Of a stretch of 64,000 bases of DNA, positions 60,737-64,000 are shown piece by piece. The translations under genes and the position numbers were made by a program. This DNA comes from CAYYFX01 sp964571855 (GTDB lineage Bacteria; ARS69), in assembly GCA_964571855.1 (NCBI GenBank), contig CAZNDO010000003.1, forward strand, positions 62,001 to 126,000, written 5' to 3'. Every line of letters begins with the position of its first letter. The stretch's first letter is position 1. The notes under the pieces are model-generated. The model was not told the origin of the DNA. It saw only the letters and a list, made by a program, of their open reading frames with translations, and made no database searches.

Positions 60737-61197
60737 TGGCGCTCACGGCGAGGACGCTGCTGGATGCGGCGGGTCGCAGGCGCGTGGTGGAGGCCATCGG
60801 CGCGGCCGAGCGCCGCAGCCACGGCGAGATCCGCGTGCACGTGGAGGACAAGGCGAAGGGCGCGGACCCGGTGGCGCGCGCGCGCGACGTCTTCGGGAAG
60901 CTCGGCATGGCCGCCACGGAGCGCCGGAACGGCGTGCTGATCTACGTGGCGGTGAAGGACCGCGCGTTCGCGGTGATCGGCGACGTGGGCATCCACGAGA
61001 AGGTGGGCGACGCGTTCTGGTCCGACGTGGCGGAGACCATGGGCGAGGCCTTCGCGCGGGGCGAGTTCGCATCCGGGCTGGCGGGGGCGATCACGCGCGC
61101 CGGCGAGGCGCTGGCGGAGCACTTCCCGCGCACGGCGACGCCGGACGTGGACGAGCTGCCGGACGACATCAGCTTCGGAGAGGAGCCCAGAAGCTGA
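60733..61197 (+). CDS. TPM-domain protein, second copy
   Basis: 154 residues from the GTG at 60733 (GTGA overlap) or the next codon, ATG at 60736. It is a single TPM domain (residues ~15-140): A-E-R-R-S-H-G-E-I-R-V-H-V, N-G-V-L-I-Y-V-A-V-K-D-R and G-D-V-G-I-H-E-K-V-G. It lacks a signal peptide and Gly-rich tail, so it may stay in the cytoplasm or sit on the membrane through a partner. Third gene of the LemA operon. Confidence 0.9.
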   Translation: MMALTARTLLDAAGRRRVVEAIGAAERRSHGEIRVHVEDKAKGADPVARARDVFGKLGMAATERRNGVLIYVAVKDRAFAVIGDVGIHEKVGDAFWSDVAETMGEAFARGEFASGLAGAITRAGEALAEHFPRTATPDVDELPDDISFGEEPRS

Positions 61198-61217
61198 GCG
61201 CCGCGCGCCGCTTCGTG

Positions 61218-61223
61218 TAGAAT
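61218..61223 (+). promoter_or_regulatory. candidate -10 box (TAGAAT) of the kinase gene at 61232
   Basis: TAGAAT ends nine nt before the ATG, so transcription would start almost at the start codon. No Shine-Dalgarno and no convincing -35 are seen. Confidence 0.4.
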
Positions 61224-61231
61224 CGCCGCCC

Positions 61232-63871
61232 ATGCCCCTGACCCCCGGAACCCGCCTCGGCCCCTACGCCATCGAGTCCGCCCTGGGCGCGGGCGGCATG
61301 GGCGAGGTGTACCTGGCCCGGGACACGCGGCTGGACCGGTCCGTGGCCCTCAAGATCCTGCCCGGGCATCTCTCGTCGGATCCGGACCGCCGCGCCCGCT
61401 TCGAGCGCGAGGCTCGCGTCATCTCCAACCTGAGCCACCCGAACATCTGCACGCTGTACGACGTCGGCCGGGAGGGCAGCGTCGACTTCCTCGTCATGGA
61501 GCACCTGGACGGCGAGACGCTCGCGGACCGGCTCGCGCGCGAGCGGATGAGCGTCGAGCAGGTCCTGAAGATCGGCGCGGAGATCGCCGCCGCGCTGGAC
61601 CGGGCCCATCGCAGCGGGGTCGTGCACCGCGACCTGAAGCCCGGGAACGTGATGCTCACGAAGGCCGGGGCGAAGCTCCTGGACTTCGGTCTGGCGAAGA
61701 TCGCCGGCGATCCCGCCGAGGGCGGCCTGGCCACGCTCACGGGCGTGCGGACCGCGGCGCAGGCCGACAAGCCGCTCACCGAGCAGGGCACCATCCTCGG
61801 CACGTTCCAGTACATGGCCCCCGAGCAGCTGGAGGGCCGCGAGGCGGACGCGCGCACGGATCTCTTCGCGCTCGGCGCGCTCCTCTACGAGATGGTCACC
61901 GGGCGCAAGGCGTTCGAGGGGAAGAGCCAGGCCAGCCTCATCGGCGCCATCATGCACTCCGAGCCGCCGCCCATCTCCTCGCTCGACCCGCTGAACCCGC
62001 CCGCCCTGGACCGCCTCATCAAGGCCTGCCTGACGAAGGACCGCGAGGAGCGCATCCAGACCGCGCACGACGTGCTCCTGCAGCTGCGGTGGATCGCCGA
62101 GGGCGGATCGCAGGCGGGCGTGCCGGCGCCGCTGTCGCATCGCCGCCGCACGCGCGAGCGCACGGCGTGGGCCGTGGCCGCCGGGCTCGCGCTCGCGTGC
62201 GTGGCGCTCGCGGCGGCGCTCCTCCTGCGGCCGGAGCCGGAGCGGATGACGAAGCGGTTCCGGATCGCCGTCCCCGCGGGGGCGACGGCCGTCGACGGCG
62301 TCCAGATCTCGCCGGACGGACGGAACCTCGCGTTCACCGCGGTGGATTCCACGGGCCGCGGCGTGCTGTGGGTCCAGTCGCTGAGCGCGCTGGAGGCCGT
62401 GCCGCTGGCCGGCACGGACGGCGCCGGGCGACCCTGGTGGTCGCCGGACGGGCGGCACCTCGCGTACATCGCGCAGGGCAAGCTGCGGAGGATCGCCGTG
62501 GCCGGCGGGCCGCCCCAGACGATCTGCGACGCGGGCAGCGGCTTCGACGGCACCTGGGGCAAGGACACCATGCTCTTCGACGGTGGTCCGGGCGATCCCA
62601 TCCGCCGCGTGGCGTCGGGGGGAGGCGTGGCGGCCGAGGCGGTCACGCGCGACTCCCTCCCCGTGGGCTGGCCGTCGTTCCTGCCGGACGGGAAGCACTT
62701 CCTGTACCTCGTGATCGGCGGCGAGAACGCGCTGATGCTGGGCTCGCTCGACGGAGCGGCGGGCGTGCCGCTGGGCATCACCCGCACCTCGCGCGCGCAG
62801 TACGTGCCTCCCGGGTACCTGCTGTTCGTGCGGGACCGCACGCTGCTGGCCCAGCCCTTCGACGCCGCGAAGCGCAGGGTCCGCGGCGAGCCGGTGCCGG
62901 TCGCGGAGGACGTGTGGGCGGCGGGAAGCGGTCTCGCGGACTTCTCGGCCTCGAACGAAGGAACCCTCGTGTACCGCACGGGCGGCGGCTACCGGTCCGA
63001 GGCGGTCTGGGTGGACCGCGAGGGGCGGGACCTCGAGCGCGTCGCGGCGGCGTCCGCGTACGCGAACCCCTGCCTCGCTCCCGACGGGAGGCGCTTCGTC
63101 GTGCGGGACTCCGACGCCGAGTCCGGGGACGACGATCTCTGGACCGTCGATCCCGCCCGCGGCACGAAGACGCGGCTCACGTTCGGGGTCCCCAGGGTCA
63201 CCGCCGCCGTGTGGTCCGCCGACGGACAGAGCGTCTACTACTCGTCGGAGGAGAAGGGCGGCGGCCAGGACGTGTTCCGCAAGGCGGCCAGCGGTGCGGG
63301 CGCGAGCGAGCTCGTGTACTCGTCACCGATGGACGACTATGTCTCCGACATCTCGCGGGACGGGAAGTACCTCGCCGTCGTGACGTTCGGCAGCGAGACC
63401 CTCGCGGACATCGTGGCGGTGTCCCTGGAGAACGGGGAAGTGATCCCGATCGCCGTCAGCCCTGCCTGGGAGGGCCCGGCGCGCTTCTCCCCGGACGGGC
63501 GGTGGATCGCGTACGGATCCTCCGAGTCCGGGCGCGAGGAGGTCTACGCGCAGTCGTTCCGCGGCCCGCCCGGGAAGTGGCAGATCTCGAATCAGGGCGG
63601 CGCGACGCCGGCGTGGCGCGGCGACGGCGGCGAGATCTACTACCTGGGTCTCGACAACCGGATCATCGCCGTCGAGGTCTCGGCCGCGGACACCTTCACT
63701 GCGGGCGTGCCGAAACCGCTGTTCGTCACGACGCTCACCGAGGCCGGCTACTGGGGCTTCCTGCCCTCCGCGGATGGGCAGCGGTTCTTCCTCCTGCGCC
63801 CCGAGACGAAGGAGTCCGTGTCCCCCACGCTGATCCTCCTGGACTGGCCGGCGTCGCTGCGGTCGAGCTGA
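61232..63871 (+). CDS. Ser/Thr protein kinase with extracytoplasmic PD40-type beta-propeller
   Basis: 879 residues. The kinase domain (~10-275) is complete: G-A-G-G-M-G-E-V-Y, catalytic Lys in V-A-L-K-I-L, H-R-D-L-K-P-G-N, D-F-G and G-T-F-Q-Y-M-A-P-E-Q. One membrane helix lies at ~310-330 (A-V-A-A-G-L-A-L-A-C-V-A-L-A). The outer ~530 residues are TolB/WD40-like propeller repeats (S-P-D-G-R-N-L-A-F, S-P-D-G-R-W-I-A-Y). This layout is common in Acidobacteria and neighbouring phyla. The propeller may sense a ligand or envelope component. It stands alone, without an adjacent sigma gene. Confidence 0.93.
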   Translation: MPLTPGTRLGPYAIESALGAGGMGEVYLARDTRLDRSVALKILPGHLSSDPDRRARFEREARVISNLSHPNICTLYDVGREGSVDFLVMEHLDGETLADRLARERMSVEQVLKIGAEIAAALDRAHRSGVVHRDLKPGNVMLTKAGAKLLDFGLAKIAGDPAEGGLATLTGVRTAAQADKPLTEQGTILGTFQYMAPEQLEGREADARTDLFALGALLYEMVTGRKAFEGKSQASLIGAIMHSEPPPISSLDPLNPPALDRLIKACLTKDREERIQTAHDVLLQLRWIAEGGSQAGVPAPLSHRRRTRERTAWAVAAGLALACVALAAALLLRPEPERMTKRFRIAVPAGATAVDGVQISPDGRNLAFTAVDSTGRGVLWVQSLSALEAVPLAGTDGAGRPWWSPDGRHLAYIAQGKLRRIAVAGGPPQTICDAGSGFDGTWGKDTMLFDGGPGDPIRRVASGGGVAAEAVTRDSLPVGWPSFLPDGKHFLYLVIGGENALMLGSLDGAAGVPLGITRTSRAQYVPPGYLLFVRDRTLLAQPFDAAKRRVRGEPVPVAEDVWAAGSGLADFSASNEGTLVYRTGGGYRSEAVWVDREGRDLERVAAASAYANPCLAPDGRRFVVRDSDAESGDDDLWTVDPARGTKTRLTFGVPRVTAAVWSADGQSVYYSSEEKGGGQDVFRKAASGAGASELVYSSPMDDYVSDISRDGKYLAVVTFGSETLADIVAVSLENGEVIPIAVSPAWEGPARFSPDGRWIAYGSSESGREEVYAQSFRGPPGKWQISNQGGATPAWRGDGGEIYYLGLDNRIIAVEVSAADTFTAGVPKPLFVTTLTEAGYWGFLPSADGQRFFLLRPETKESVSPTLILLDWPASLRSS

Positions 63872-63880
63872 CCCAGACCC

Positions 63881-64000
63881 CTAGTCCGCCCGTCTCCCCG
63901 GCGGATGCGACGCGGCTCCCGCGCCCACGATCTCCCGCGCCCGCTCCAGCGCCGACGCGAGGTCCGCGTGCACGGCGTCCGGCCCCAGCCTCTCCAGCAG
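63881..64000 (-). CDS. C-terminal 39 residues of an unidentified protein (rest outside window)
   Basis: The frame is open from the right edge to a TAG at 63881-63883. It reads L-L-E-R-L-G-P-D-A-V-H-A-D-L-A-S-A-L and ends in a Gly/Ala/Pro/Arg-rich tail. Codon third positions are GC-rich as in real genes here. Too short to name. It converges with the kinase gene, with 9 nt between the stops. Confidence 0.45.
   Translation of the reverse strand: MLERLGPDAVHADLASALERAREIVGAGAASHPPGRRAD

Overview
This is a very GC-rich window (by eye about 70% or more) of chromosomal DNA from a Gram-negative bacterium. It carries RND efflux pumps, OmpA, lipoproteins and many secreted proteins. Eight genes encode proteins or fragments ending in the same FlgD-like beta-sandwich tail (N-P near its start, then D-x-x-G-R-x-V, W-D-G-x-D and G-V-Y-F). 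Together with several ECF sigma factor/Ser-Thr kinase systems, this suggests an uncultured lineage of the FCB/Eisenbacteria/Gemmatimonadota kind. That placement is inference; there is no rRNA in the window to test it. No tRNA, rRNA, CRISPR array, insertion sequence or prophage was seen.

Layout. 1-4.9 kb: tail of a secreted HAF-repeat protein, a hypothetical protein, a membrane protein, a TPR remnant, an HDOD protein and a nucleotidyltransferase with a small overlapping partner. 4.9-10.4 kb: an operon, read leftward, of a tripeptidyl-peptidase II-like subtilase and an ABC exporter (ATPase and permease). 10.6-14 kb: MmcQ/YjbR protein, secreted protein, O-methyltransferase, LysE exporter, DUF1801 protein. 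14.2-17.5 kb: ECF sigma factor coupled to a TPR-bearing Ser/Thr kinase. 17.9-22.8 kb: CHRD protein, M43 metalloprotease, OmpA-type protein, GNAT acetyltransferase. 22.9-26.3 kb: broken ASPIC/UnbV gene, small caspase-fold-like protein, glyoxalase-fold protein with a histone-H1-like tail, SRPBCC protein, SET-domain protein. 26.5-28.8 kb: Asp-box propeller protein. 28.9-36.3 kb: tripartite efflux operon (adaptor and two RND permeases, no outer-membrane channel). 36.6-44.5 kb: S9 and M13 peptidases, PQQ sugar dehydrogenase, small zinc-ribbon protein, lamin-tail protein and an unknown secreted protein. 44.6-48.8 kb: a leftward operon whose first five genes (ECF sigma, FecR-type regulator, glutamate racemase, ACP phosphodiesterase-like protein, methyltransferase) are each joined by a 4-nt GTGA overlap, followed by a short asparaginase-like gene. 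48.9-50.6 kb: a divergent ECF sigma/kinase pair. 50.7-59.2 kb: membrane proteins, DMT exporter, AraC regulator, serine hydrolase, PMT-like glycosyltransferase. 59.3-64 kb: LemA and two TPM-domain genes, a propeller-bearing Ser/Thr kinase, and the end of an unidentified gene.

Themes. (1) Signalling: three ECF sigma genes and three eukaryotic-type kinases; two of the sigma genes and one kinase gene appear to be leaderless. (2) Secretion: the FlgD-like tail is reused on proteins of unrelated function, and two secreted proteins without it end instead in a short W-G-x-[IL]-K-x-x-Y-R motif. (3) Tight translational coupling through GTGA overlaps, with one apparent CTGA variant that implies a CTG start codon.
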